A stretch of 64,000 nucleotides of DNA from Aralia elata. Lineage: Eukaryota; Streptophyta; Magnoliopsida; Apiales; Araliaceae. The notes under the pieces are model-generated. The model was not told where the DNA came from, ran no database searches, and saw only the letters and a program-made list of their open reading frames with translations. Within the stretch, counting starts at the first letter, position 1. The number at the start of each line of letters is the position of its first letter. Below are positions 1-10,854 of this stretch, piece by piece. A program made the position numbers and the translations under genes. Where the stretch lies: positions 930,001 to 994,000 of the forward strand of contig JAVJAP010000143.1 of NCBI GenBank assembly GCA_034770075.1. Direction: 5' to 3'.

Positions 1-1986
1 GTTATCCTATGCTAGTTGTGCCCTTTCCAATTTTAGCCTTTTCGATTAGATGATTTTTTGGAAAAGGTCGGCATTAATGTCGACGGGGTTTTGAAAGATC
101 GTTTTTATTATGAGCCAATTAACCAGAGTTGCCAGTTGGTATATTTGAAATGGATGTACCAACTCATCCGAGTTTTCGTTTTTTGTAAATCGCTGGCTCA
201 TATGTGACTCCGAATTAATTGATCTGCAAACCGAGATTCATAGAGTTCGGGGGCTTGATTAAGCGAGGGGAAGGGGTTAGACACCCCCCCCCCCCGACTT
301 CCGTGAAATACGGTTACCGCAATCTTGATACTTTCCTATCCTTTAATTCATGAAACGTGTATGTGTGTGTGTGTGCCTATATGAATGTGGTGGTGAGTTT
401 GCATGAAGAAAATATTTGGGTTTTCGGAAAAGTCGTGTTTTCTTTTGGGGATGCTTTAGAATGTCCTTCGGTTTATACGAGAAAGCTTATGAGAAAAGAT
501 TTGATTTTAATTTGTCAAAAACTGTGAGATTTCATTAGGTGGCATTTTGGCAAAACAAGAGCTTTCTAAACCTTCGCCAAAATAGGAATCGAGATCTATA
601 CGTTGCTTTCGTAACTCAAATGATGGGCAACTTCTAGGATCTCTTTAACCCTATGCACGAAGATTTAATAAAACGTTATTTATTTTGTATAAATCCATTC
701 TCGTGATGTCTTTGGAAAAACGACTTTCTTTAGCTTTTCGTTAAAGAGGAATCGACATTCATTAGCATCCCCAATTTTTAGCCTCGTGGTTCTAATAACC
801 TAATTTGATTGATTTTATGAAAATTTTATCGTTTAGCTTTGAAATCAATTTCGTGTCATAAATCAAATCAAACATTAAAATGCGTTGGGGCTATTCATGG
901 GCATGTAAGCCATCAAAATAACCCCGAACGCCCACAGTCGCATACTTTCACTATGACGGGGCCTTAACCACGATTCTCGCCTTGGCGTCGTTTTAAGGCC
1001 CGACGATGACATATGTACAATGAAAACTACATCCTTCCTACTATCTACATCAAAAGAGGTCCATCATCGGATTTGGACCACGGGGTCGCTTTCCTAGACT
1101 CACAACCAAATTTCCACACACCCACAACCGGATATTACAAGAAATAACCAACACGGATAATCTAACAATACCAAGACATCCTAAAATAGCAATCTAAAGG
1201 AACCACGCCCAATATAGCACCGTAAAACAAACAAAAAAATCAATAAATAAATATCATCGGGTTATTAGGAAGAGTTTTGTTCCGATGGAACCCTCACTAA
1301 TAATCCCTAATTCATTGTTCCACCATAAATTACATGAAAACTACATTTAATTTGACCAAATGATATGATACAAATTGCAAAAATAAGGAGATTTTCACCT
1401 TGCAAATGAGATCAAAGTGGATGTAAACTTGTATATTAATTAGAGTAGAGAATATAGGTGATACAATCTCACAAAAGAGGTATAACTCCTCACTATTATC
1501 TCTCTTTTCTCTCTATTTGGTTGCAAAATTCTGCTGTTTTTCCTTTGAATTTCCGTGTTGCTGCTGCTTATTCTTCTGCTCTTCCGATCTACCAACTCTC
1601 TCTGTATCACTGAATGGAGGAAATGTGCTGAAGTAGGCTGGCTAAGTCCAGCCGCAGATCAATCTGCGGCTGGCCTTAGCCCACCATGCACTTAGCCAGC
1701 CATGCACTTTAGTTATTTAATTCTCCTCGGTTCTCACGTCGTGCTGTCGGTTTTCGCCGAAAGGCCTGTATTTTGCAGTCCGGGAATTACTGTGAGACGT
1801 GACACATTATTCGAGAATGCTCATTTCGGATGGCCTTGTTGTCACGTCGGTTTTGACTGCAAATCGTCGCGGTGGCGTCGATTGTTCGCACTAGTGCCCA
1901 TTCTTCGCTCCCGCAGGTCGGTTCAATTGACGATTTTGCCCTCCTGTCACGGTTAGCATAGGGAACGCAAAATTTGGGTGTCTACA
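1..1986 (-). mobile_element. Old, diverged LTR of the Tat-type element (reversed, left edge uncertain)
   Basis: From about position 20 onward this stretch is collinear with the LTR at 20043-22128 and with the reverse complement of 4725-6810. It ends at 1986 with the same GGTGTCTACA edge. It is clearly older: comparable coding-like stretches differ at many positions, and about 100 bp present in the other copies near 21730-21840 are missing. The first ~20 bases do not match the expected LTR edge, so the copy is truncated or continues outside the window. No gene is supported here; the short ORF at 1702-1956 is LTR sequence. Confidence 0.85.
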
Positions 1987-2259
1987 TTTATATACCACTG
2001 TTTGTTACATTCAGGCTAAACATGTGGCATACTTCTACAAATGCGCCATTACGTGCCCTATCCATCATTAAACATTCCCCTAAGACAAAAGTGGGGAATC
2101 CTAACTTTTCATCCCTCAATACCACAAAAGTTGGGGGTTTAATTGCTACCCCAAACATGAAAACAAATATAGAGTTTCACAAGACAAACATGAATACGTC
2201 CCTAATATAACAAAAAGTGGGACTGACTGTAGTAAAGACAAAGCAACCATCATATCACG

Positions 2260-3090
2260 TCACTGCACGTCGTGACGAATCCGTGTCTGCTGACTAGAAG
2301 AGAATGCTCCACCCCCGACCCTGCGACGAATAGAGCGGCTAGACTCCCCTACCTCAGTCCGGGGCCTCCTGTAGGCTGCATCTAAAGCATATCCTAGGGT
2401 CTCTATCCTCACTGCTCTGGCCTCCAACTGGACCTCTAACTGGTCAACCCTCCTGGCTTCCCTGACCCAGGCCTCTCTAACATGCATCCTCTCAGACACC
2501 TCCAACCCAACCTCGAACTTCATGGCCTCTTGCTTGGCCTTCAGGTGGGTGATCTGCAGATCCTTCTGCTCCAGCCTCTCTCTCAACTCAGCGTTTCGGG
2601 CCACCAGCTGATGTAGCAGTGGTCCGATCTGCTGCGCTGAGGACTCGTAACCCTGCAGCTGTACCTTCGCCACTCCCAACTCATGCTCGAGCTGATCGGC
2701 CAGGTCTCTATACTGGTCCTCTCTGATCTGGTGGGTCTGATTCTGCTCTTCCAGATGAGCTATCCGATCCTCCAGCTCCTCGTTCCTGCTGGTCAGTCCC
2801 TCAATGATATCGTCGGCAGTGGACCCCATGCCATCAACATAAGCGGGTGGCTCCTCTCCCTCAGTCTCGGGGTCCTCCTCCTCAGCATCCAGGTCCTGAC
2901 TGCCAGACCTCATGACTCGGCCTACGACCGGCTCTACCCGATCCTCCGGATAGTCCTCCTCTGGCTCGGACTCCTCCAGTGGTACCCCTGGGGCAATAGG
3001 AGCATACCCCACCAACTGCTCAGCAACTACTGGTATATCTATGAATGTCTCCTCCTCCTGGACTCCATTGGTCCTTCCTATATCAGTCAT
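2260..3090 (-). CDS. Coiled-coil protein of unknown function inside an LTR retroelement
   Basis: I do not recognise this protein. The open frame continues upstream to an ATG at 3165, but I prefer the ATG at 3090. The codons before it look non-coding, and the ATG follows an acceptor-like TTGTAG. The first third is acidic and proline-rich. The middle (nt ~2800-2400) is a long heptad-like coiled coil rich in Glu, Leu, Gln and Arg, and the end is basic and serine-rich. It sits about 210 bp downstream of a tRNA-iMet type primer site on the same strand, where gag would be expected. I see no zinc knuckle and no typical gag core. It may be a gag-like structural protein of a non-autonomous element or a captured host fragment. 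Confidence 0.45.
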   Translation of the reverse strand: MTDIGRTNGVQEEETFIDIPVVAEQLVGYAPIAPGVPLEESEPEEDYPEDRVEPVVGRVMRSGSQDLDAEEEDPETEGEEPPAYVDGMGSTADDIIEGLTSRNEELEDRIAHLEEQNQTHQIREDQYRDLADQLEHELGVAKVQLQGYESSAQQIGPLLHQLVARNAELRERLEQKDLQITHLKAKQEAMKFEVGLEVSERMHVREAWVREARRVDQLEVQLEARAVRIETLGYALDAAYRRPRTEVGESSRSIRRRVGGGAFSSSQQTRIRHDVQ

Positions 3091-3302
3091 CCTACAATCA
3101 CACCGAAAATCAACATTAGTACAGCAATAAAATATATTCATTGAAGAAATGAAATTATATTTCATTGGGTACTACTCGACTCGATGAATTCCCCAATTCA
3201 TCAAAACCACATATAATAAATCTCCTCGATTTATCTCCTAATACTCAATACGAGTTCACTATGAAGGTTATAACCTAGGTTTCGCGATCCTAAAGTTTAT
3301 AA

Positions 3303-3320
3303 CCTACAGCTTTGATACCA
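3303..3320 (-). other. Primer-binding site, initiator-Met tRNA type
   Basis: On the minus strand this reads TGGTATCAAAGCTGTAGG, close to the usual plant TGGTATCAGAGC site. It starts three bases after an LTR edge: the plus strand has TGTGATGCCCCC beginning at 3324. This orients the element leftward. Confidence 0.65.
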
Positions 3321-3323
3321 ACC

Positions 3324-4724
3324 TGTGATGCCCCCAAATTCGGGTCTCCAAATACCCGGATTCGGTCATCACGATCCAATACATCATTCACCTCCAACAA
3401 CATATATTGACTAAAATGCGGAAATAAACATATGTTGTTCATTAGAAAGGTGTTACTAGTCCCAGAATACAATAACCTTAAACACATACACAAATTCATA
3501 CTCTAAATAACAAACAGGGTTTAAATTACATTAACAGTGATTAACTACACATAAATTTAAAATCTGCTACATGAAGTCTATCACTTCATCTTTTCTTTCC
3601 CTTTGTTCTTCCCTGACGTCTCGGGTTTAGCTGCAATGAAGTCATGATATAGCAAGGATGAGCAACGAGTTTGCTCAGCAAGTTTAAAGTACAATAATAA
3701 GGATATATCATGATGAAAAGGGGTATAGAAAGAGATTTCAACAATAGAATTATCAGAAGCAATAACAATAAATGCTTTTAGAACAATTGATAGTCAAGTA
3801 GACTTTGAACAATAACTTCCAAAGGAGTCAATAGCTAGTTGAACCTCTGGTTACTGGCTACAGAATAAGTACTTGAGGGGATCAGCCTCGCGTACGCTAT
3901 GTGTATGCATAACATTTAACTCTGCTATTTGTACCTTATATACGGTACCTGGGGTACTACCCTATAATAAGAGGGGTGTTCATACAGTCTAAGAATCCTT
4001 ACCATCGATTGGTTCGGATAGCTTTTATAAATTCTCACATACTTGCCTGACCGAACAAGGGTTCAGACTTAACCATGGATAGTTCATAAATTTCTGAACT
4101 TATATAAATATACGAATTCAAATGCACGAGTGCGAATGTCATTAAATACATAGATGTGGAATAATTTTTAAAAGTAATTAGACCACTTAAGGCATGCTTG
4201 GAGATAAGATTCAAGCTTAAAGAATAACTTGCAATAATATATACCTTTTTGCACGAATTAAAAATAGTGCATAAGGTTTAGAAACTTGCTCAATGTAAAA
4301 GTTGAGTAAGATAGAACTTGCCTGTTTGCTTAGCTACAAGTAAAATTTAGCTTTAATTAATTGATCTTGGATAACCTATCAGTTGATAAAGTCGGTTTAT
4401 CCATTAACATCGCATAACTGTATGTCAATACACTCACTTATGCTATTTATTTAGCAGGTAAACAAATTCACTATATATATTTAATTACCATCTAATCATT
4501 AGCTAAACAGAAATTAATTTAATGGCCTCTAGCTATTATTTAAAAATAAATAATAGTTAATCATGGTTACCTATTATTTGAGTACTCAACTATTACCATT
4601 ATTCGCCTCTAAATATGGGTTAATAATTCTTATTTATTATTTATGAAAATAATAAATTTATTATGGTTTAATAGCAACTAGATGATAGTTGATCACTTAT
4701 TCAATTTTATTTATCCTTAATTAC
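3324..4724 (-). mobile_element. 5' LTR of the minus-strand retroelement, right end cut by the Tat LTR
   Basis: The edge TGTGATGCCCCC at 3324 adjoins the primer site, so it is the inner LTR end. The sequence to 4724 has no gene and is AT-rich. It stops abruptly where the Tat LTR begins at 4725. No matching second LTR is present in the window, so the outer edge is inferred. Confidence 0.5.
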
Positions 4725-6810
4725 TGTAGACACCCAAATTTTGCACTTCGTATACTAACCCTGATAGGAGGGCAAATTCGGCAAATGAACCGGCCTGCGA
4801 GAGCAAGGGATGGACAAGTACGGACATTCGACGCCACCGTGATGATTTACAGCCGAAACCAACGTGACAACAAGGCTGTCCGAAATAAGCATTCCCGAAG
4901 GATGTGGCACGCCTCCCGGTAATTCCCGGACTGCAAAATACGAGCCTGTCGGTGAAAACCGACGTCACGACACGAGAATCGAGGCGTGGTACGAAAATCG
5001 AGAAAGTCAAGCCAGCCAGCCGCGGATTGATCTGCGGCCAATGAGTGCGCCTTTTGAAAACACGGAACTCGAAACACGGAAACCCGAAATTCAGCTGAGT
5101 AGAGGGGTGCCGCAGATCAATCTGCGGCCAGCCGCAGATCCATCTGCGGCTGGCTTTGGCCAGCCTATTTCAGCTCATTCCCTCATCAGCATACAGAAGG
5201 TTGGAAATAGGCGGAGAAGAAGAAAAAACAGCAGCAGATCAGCTCGAAAAAAGAGAGAAAAATAGGAGAATTTTGCAACAAAAAGAGGAGAGAAAGGAGA
5301 AAAAAGAGAGGAATAATACTCTTTTGATTTGATTATATCACATATACTTCTCCTTCTATTCAAAATACACAAGTTTACATCCACTTTGATATCATTTGCA
5401 AGGTGAAAATCTCCTTATTTTTGCAATCTCTATCATATCATTTGGTCAAATTAAATGTAGCTTTCATGTAATTTATGGTAGAATAACGAATTAGGGATTA
5501 TTAGTGAGGGTTCCATCGGAACAAAATTCTTCCTAATAACCCGATGATATTCATTTATTGATTTTTTGTTTGTTTTACGGTGCTATATTGGTGTGATTCC
5601 TTTGGATCGCTATTTTAGGATGTCTTGGTATTGTTAGATTATCCGTGTTGGTTATTTCTTGTAATATCCGGTTGTGGGTATGTGGAAATTTGGGTGTGAG
5701 CCTAGGAAAGCGACCCCGTGGTCCAAATCCGATGATGGACGTCTCTTGATGTAGATAGTAGGAATGATGTAGTTTTCATTGTACATATGTAATTGTCGGG
5801 CCTTAAAACGACGTCAAGGCGAGAATCGTGGTTAAGGCCCCGTCAGAGTGAAAGTATGCGATTGTGGGCGTTTGGGGTTATTTTGATGGCTTACATGCCC
5901 TTGAATAGCCCCAACGCATTTTAATGTTTTGGTTTGATTTATGACACGAAATTGATTTCAAAACTAAACGATAAAGATTTTCATAAAATCAATCAAACTA
6001 GGTTATTAGTCTCACGAGGATAAGAAATTGGGGGTGCTAATGAATGTCGATTTCTATTTAACGAGAAGGCAAAAGAAAGAAATCGTTTTCAAACATCACA
6101 AAAAAAGGTGGTTTTATAAAAATAAATAATGTTTATTAAATCCTTGTGCATAGGGTTAAAGAGATCCTAGAGGTTGCCCATCATTTGAGTTATGAAAGCA
6201 ACGTATAGATCTCGATTCCTATTTCGACAAAGATTTAGAAAACTCTTGTTTTGCCAAAACAACACCTAATGCAATCTCACAGTTTTGACAATTAAAATCA
6301 AACATTTTCTCATAAAGCTTTCTCGTATAAACCGAAGGATATTCTAAAGCATTCCCAAAAGAAAAACACGACTTTTGCGAAAACCCAATTGATTTCTTCA
6401 TACAAACTCACCGTCACATTCACATAGGCACACATACACACACGCACACATACACATTTCATGAATTAAAGGATAGGAAAGTATCAAGATTGCGGTAACC
6501 GTGTTTCACGGAAGTCGGGGGGTGCCTAACATATTCCCCTCGCTTAAGCAAGCCCCCGAACTCTATGAATCTCGGTCCGCAGACCAATTAATTCGGAGTC
6601 ACATATGAGCCATCGATTTATAAAAAAAAAACAAAAAACTCGGATGAGTTGGTACATCCATTTTAAATATACCAACTGGCGACTCTGGTTAATTGGCTCA
6701 TCATAAAAAAACGATCTTTCAAAACCCCGTCGACATTACTGCCGACCTTTTCCAAAAAATCATTCAATGAAAAGGATAAAATTGGAAAAGACAAAAAATC
6801 GGCGTCGACA
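4725..6810 (+). repeat. 5' LTR (2086 bp) of the Tat-type element
   Basis: It starts TGTAGACACCC and ends GGCGTCGACA. Two bases later comes the primer-binding site, so orientation and inner edge are secure. The copy at 20043-22128 has the same length and is about 98% identical where I compared it. Three palindromic 20-mers lie 295-426 bp from its start. ORFs inside it (for example 4864-5265) are conserved only because the LTR is young, and I do not call them genes. Confidence 0.92.
5019..5150 (+). repeat. Three palindromic 20-mers (GCCGCAGAT-NN-ATCTGCGGC) in the LTR
   Basis: Copies at 5019-5038, 5109-5128 and 5131-5150 have 9-bp arms around a 2-bp centre; the first has one arm change. The same motif recurs at 1651-1670, 19109-19128, 19131-19150, 21703-21722, 21725-21744 and 21815-21834, always within Tat-type sequence. 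The position in the first quarter of the LTR fits U3, so a protein-binding or hairpin role is possible but unproven. Confidence 0.8.
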
Positions 6811-6812
6811 GC

Positions 6813-6830
6813 TGGCGACTCTGCTGGGGA
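6813..6830 (+). other. Primer-binding site, tRNA-Arg type
   Basis: TGGCGACTCTGCTGGGGA lies two bases after the LTR end. It is complementary, with one or two mismatches, to the 3' end of plant tRNA-Arg species ending CCCCAGYGGAGTCG-CCA. tRNA-Arg priming is known for the Ogre group. Confidence 0.85.
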
Positions 6831-7558
6831 TATTAGAGGGCTTAAGCCGCTTTCGAATCTTCATGCTATCCTATCATTTAAAATTCATAAATGTGTATTT
6901 ACATGCGATTTTTGTTTATTTATTGTTGTGTGAATGTGTGTTTTATCCAATAAATGAATATTTGAATGGAATGACTTTACTTTAAAGAAATCATTTGCAT
7001 ACGGTGAGGACGATGAATGTGAATGTATGTTGAGAGAGTACCTCCTCTTGAGGCGAACCTGTCGGTTGCTTATTACTAGACTCGAAGGGGCTGCTCCCCG
7101 GAGATGGCTCAGGAAACGCACCACCCAAATCCGCTCCAATCGAAAGGACTCAGACGAGTAGATTGCGAAGATTTGGGGACCTTCATGCCAAAAAGCCCGC
7201 GAGAGTAACCTTAGGATAGGTCAGCCGCAGATTAACCCAACGCAGGAAAAGTCTCTTCATGCCTTTTTACGTTCGCACATATAAATATCATGGTCCCATT
7301 CAAAATTCATATATGCCTCCCCTTCTGTCAAGAGAAATTACTAACCTCTATGTTTTGCAGGGAACAGCTGGGAAAGCATAATAAAGTCGTGTTTAGCATT
7401 TGTTATTGCATTAAAGGACTAGTAACTTTCTGTTTTACAGGGGAAGATTAAAAAACCCAAAAACACAAAAGTTACAGCTTTAGCATGCATCCACATTTTT
7501 CATTCCCCAGGACTAAACTTCGAACCATTGTTTCTGCAGGATTGCTCCTCAAACACGT
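6831..7558 (+). other. Untranslated leader of the Tat-type element
   Basis: About 730 bp lie between the primer site and the start of gag. ORFs here are short and unconvincing, and I see no extra upstream ORF of the kind some Ogre elements carry. The sequence would hold packaging signals and possibly a leader intron; neither can be shown by eye. Confidence 0.6.
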
Positions 7559-8840
7559 TTGCAATCTAAGGGGGCCCAGGACTCTACACCTGAAATGGCT
7601 GATCTTCCATCTAATAATCCTGGTTCCATATCTCGTGAGGAATTTGATGATTTTAAGAAACAGATGTTGGAAATGGCCATGATGCTAAAGGAACAATTTC
7701 TACCTAGACAGGATCCACCTAAAGAGGATCCACCCCAACCTAAGGGCGAGCCAGTCGTCCCAAAGGCCATTCCCATACCTAACAGGACAGTGATTACTAT
7801 CCCAGAGGAAGGAGACACTGATGACCTGCGAAAGAAAATGAAACAAATGGAGGAAACTATCCAATCTCTGAAGGGCATAGGGTCCCTAGGCAGGGTGAAC
7901 TATTCAGATCTATGTGTCTTCCCCGGAACCAGATATCCTGAGAAATTTAAAATCCCCGAATTTGAGAAATACAATGGAAAGGGGGATCCTTATACACATC
8001 TGAAAATTTACATTGGGGAGCTTGGATCTTATGCAGAAGACGAGGGTCTAAGGATGCAATTATTCCAAAAAAGCCTGACGGGAGAAGCGAGAATCTGGTA
8101 TGCCCGTCTTGATAATGCCCGGATCCACAATTGGGAGGAGTTGGCCCACACCTTTTTAACACAATATAGCTTCCAGGCACAAATGGCCCCTGATAGATAT
8201 CAAATGACAAAAATCAAGAAGCAACCAAGGGAATCTTTCAGGGATTATGCACAGCGATGGAGGGGTATGGCTGCACAGGTGAATCCCCCAATGAGCGAGT
8301 CGGAGATGGTGATGACCTTCGTGGATATTCAAGAGGCACCTTATTATGAGCGGGTTATATCAGGGATTGGTAGACCTTTTGCCGAGATGATTAAACACGG
8401 AGAAATGGTGGACATGGGGTTGAAGTCTGGCAAGATCCGGGATCTCACGGCTTTGGAAACAGCTGCAGAGCAAATCCAAAGCGGAAATTATGGCAGCACT
8501 TCCCGTAGGGTAAGAGGATGTTTCCCTCATCCTACAGGGATCATCTAGAAAGGCAAAAGATAGTCCTCCAGTACAGATGCAGAGAGTGGGGCCATCCCGA
8601 CAGCTTAACTTCACTGATCAGAGGGCGGATGGGCGAAGGAGATTCGAGTCCTCGAGAAACCGAGTGTTCACCCCACTCGGGGATCTTCTTGAGCGGGTGT
8701 TGGCAGTATTGATGGCCCAGAGGAAAATAGTCGATTTGGCACCCCTGAGTGACCCAAAGGGAAGAAGGTTTGACCCAAGCAAGTGATGCACATACCACTC
8801 GGGTTCCCCTGATCATGATACGCAGGATTGTTGGACGTTG
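7559..8840 (+). pseudogene. gag: gag (capsid and zinc-knuckle region), broken
   Basis: The Gag precursor forms the cytoplasmic virus-like particle. The open part (7559-8548; the start is not a clear ATG) has a charged, coiled N-terminus. A retrotransposon gag core follows (about residues 130-300) with the conserved GEARIWY segment and an FRDYAQRWR helix, as in Tat elements. A frameshift near 8515-8550 moves the continuation into another frame. There, conserved FTPLG sequence is followed by an in-frame TGA (8784-8786) directly before a CTYH...HDTQDC zinc-knuckle-like motif (to about 8835). The breaks make it a pseudogene. Alternatives are unlikely given the order of domains downstream. Confidence 0.85.
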
Positions 8841-10684
8841 AAGCATATAATTCAGAACTTGATTAATAGTGGAGAAATCGTGGTGGAAAAGCCAGACTCC
8901 CCGAATGTCAAAGTCAATCCCCTGCCAAGGCATGATGGAGGAGGGGTCAATGTGGCGGAAGCCAGTGAAGCCGAGGGGCCGTCAAGGCTGAATTATGTAA
9001 AGAAAATCGATGAAATGATCAACATGATAAATGATCACAGGAATACACGGGGAGCGCCAATTAGACTGGTAGGGGTAAGCAGAAATATCATGGAGGGGCC
9101 TGTCAAGTTAGCAGCTCCGAAACCCCTCACCCTTACAGCGAGACCGCAAATCCCTGTCCACAGTCTGAAAACGGTACCATGGAATTATGGGGGAGTGTCA
9201 GAGGAAGCGGTCAATTGTGCTTCTGTAACATCGAGGGGGAATCCCCTGTATCTCCCTGGGCGAGTCCTTGAAAGCAAGACGAAGAAAAATTAAAAAATAT
9301 CCAAGGAGAAAGCCCTGGAATTCTTAAGAAAGATGGATCATCCGGAAACAAGGGGGATCCAGATATTAAGTGAGGAGTCGACCCTGACATCAATCATGGA
9401 TTTGGTGTTATCGTCCAGTGATCACTGCAAAATTCTGGCGAAAGTCCTGGAGGAGGCATATGTTCCCAAAGAGATCGGCAAGGAAAGTTTCAGCCATCTG
9501 GTGGATCATCTGTTGGAAAGTAATGTAATATCATTTACAGATGATGATATCCCCAAAGAGGGAAGGGGGCATCGAAAACCGCTACATATTGCGGTAATCT
9601 CCTCAGGTTATATCATGAATGGGGTGCTGATTGATGGGGGATCGGCGTTGAATATCTGTCCCCTCAGTACATTGCAGAAGATGAACATCAATCCCAAGCG
9701 CCTACGGGCCAGTCATGTAGTGGTGCGAGCCTTCGATGGTTCCCGGAGGGATACAGTTGGAGAGATAGAATTGCCAGTGGAAATAGGACCTTGTACTTTT
9801 GATATCTCTTTCCAAGTCCTAGATATTGCGGCAAGTTATAACCTGTTACTGGGGAGGCCATGGATACACATGGCCGGGGCAGTTCCTTCCACGCTACACC
9901 AGCAAATCAAACTTATCATTGACGGGAATCTGGTGACGATCTCGGCAGAGTGTGATGACCTTTCTCCTTCCAGGAATGGCCTGCCAGTGATTAATGTGGA
10001 CGAGTCGGCGGCACCTGCCAGTTTTCAGGCGCTGGAAATCAGCACTCCCCACTACCGATGCCTGGGGGCTCCAGCCATGAAACCTAAGGTCTCTCCAGAA
10101 CTTATCTTTGTTGCAAAGGAAATGATGAAAATGAAATTCCAACCTGGACAGGGGTTAGGAAAGAGCAGTCAAGGAATCACCGAGCCCATTCAACTACCCC
10201 ATCAGATAGGTAAAGCAGGGTTGGGATATCATGAAGGCGTAGTACGGAGACACCATCAAGGTGCGGCTCCGACTCGACTGGCTGGAAATCCGATGACCAA
10301 GGTTGACAAAGAAGGAGGGACTAGCAAGCCTGTGGTTGGGGCAGGGGAGGAAGAATTGACCCCTACCAGTGATGAGTCGACCAAGAGGGAAAGTTTCCTA
10401 CAAGAGGTCGCGCAAAAGTTTGAAACCAGGTGCTATATCTCCGGACAATTAACAAGCAATGGAGAGGGGAAGGATGTTGTCACGCCACCGAGAGCCCAAC
10501 AAGGTGTGCCTGTCATCGATTGGGCAGGGCTAATTATTCCTGAAGAAGGTAGGAAGAGGGACTCAGGCGACGTAGCCGTAATCATCGGGGAAGTTTCCGA
10601 TGTGAAGCCCCCTTTTATCCAGCGCATTTCGTCTGACCTGACCGTCGACAACTGGACCATGAAACCACTAATATCCAAACAAAG
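8841..10684 (+). pseudogene. pro: Aspartic protease region with a G-patch-like motif (pro)
   Basis: The frame from 8838 runs to a premature TAA at 9291-9293 and resumes in the same frame to 10684. In the part numbered from 9333, VLIDGGSALN (residues 98-107) is the protease active-site loop. It reads D-G-G where most Ty3 proteases have D-S/T/N-G. LLLGRPW (171-177) is the conserved C-terminal strand. Residues 266-300 (FQPGQGLGK...QGI...AGLGY) resemble a G-patch, a motif known after the protease of some retroviruses. The enzyme would cut the Gag-Pol polyprotein inside particles. The reading frame ends at a TAA (10686-10688) that lies inside the predicted intron, so it should be spliced out and is not a defect. 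Confidence 0.82.
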
Positions 10685-10854
10685 GTAAAACCTGACATCA
10701 GGGTAGTAGACCCCAGAGGATGGGAGGATGAAGAAGTTTATTTTTTTGTTGTTGTTTTGTATTTTGCATAATTATGTCGTTTCGTCATGTTATCTGAAAA
10801 TGTGATCGTTGTGGAAAATAACTTATATATGACAAATATCTTGTTTCATGTCAG
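10685..10854 (+). other. Putative spliceosomal intron between protease and RT
   Basis: The donor AAAG|GTAAAA at 10685 and the acceptor TTTCATGTCAG at 10854 bound 170 bp rich in T near the 3' side. Upstream coding is in one frame and RT in another. Removing exactly this piece joins AG to G and carries the protease frame into the RT frame with no stop. An intron at this position is a known feature of Ogre elements and probably controls the Gag-Pro to RT-IN ratio. Confidence 0.75.

Larger units (their letters stand above)
1987..3323 (-). mobile_element. Internal region of a minus-strand LTR retroelement, truncated on its 3' side
   Basis: This stretch lies between the old Tat LTR and a minus-strand primer-binding site at 3303-3320. 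It carries one coiled-coil ORF and no recognisable protease, RT or integrase. It therefore looks like the 5' part of a truncated element or a large non-autonomous derivative (LARD-like). The Tat LTR ending at 1986 probably inserted into it or deleted its remainder. Confidence 0.5.

Noticed and set aside
4864..5265. 133-codon ORF conserved in both young LTRs (also 21588-21989, minus)
   Set aside because: It is conserved because the LTRs are nearly identical; no family features, and the old LTR copy at 1-1986 does not keep the frame.
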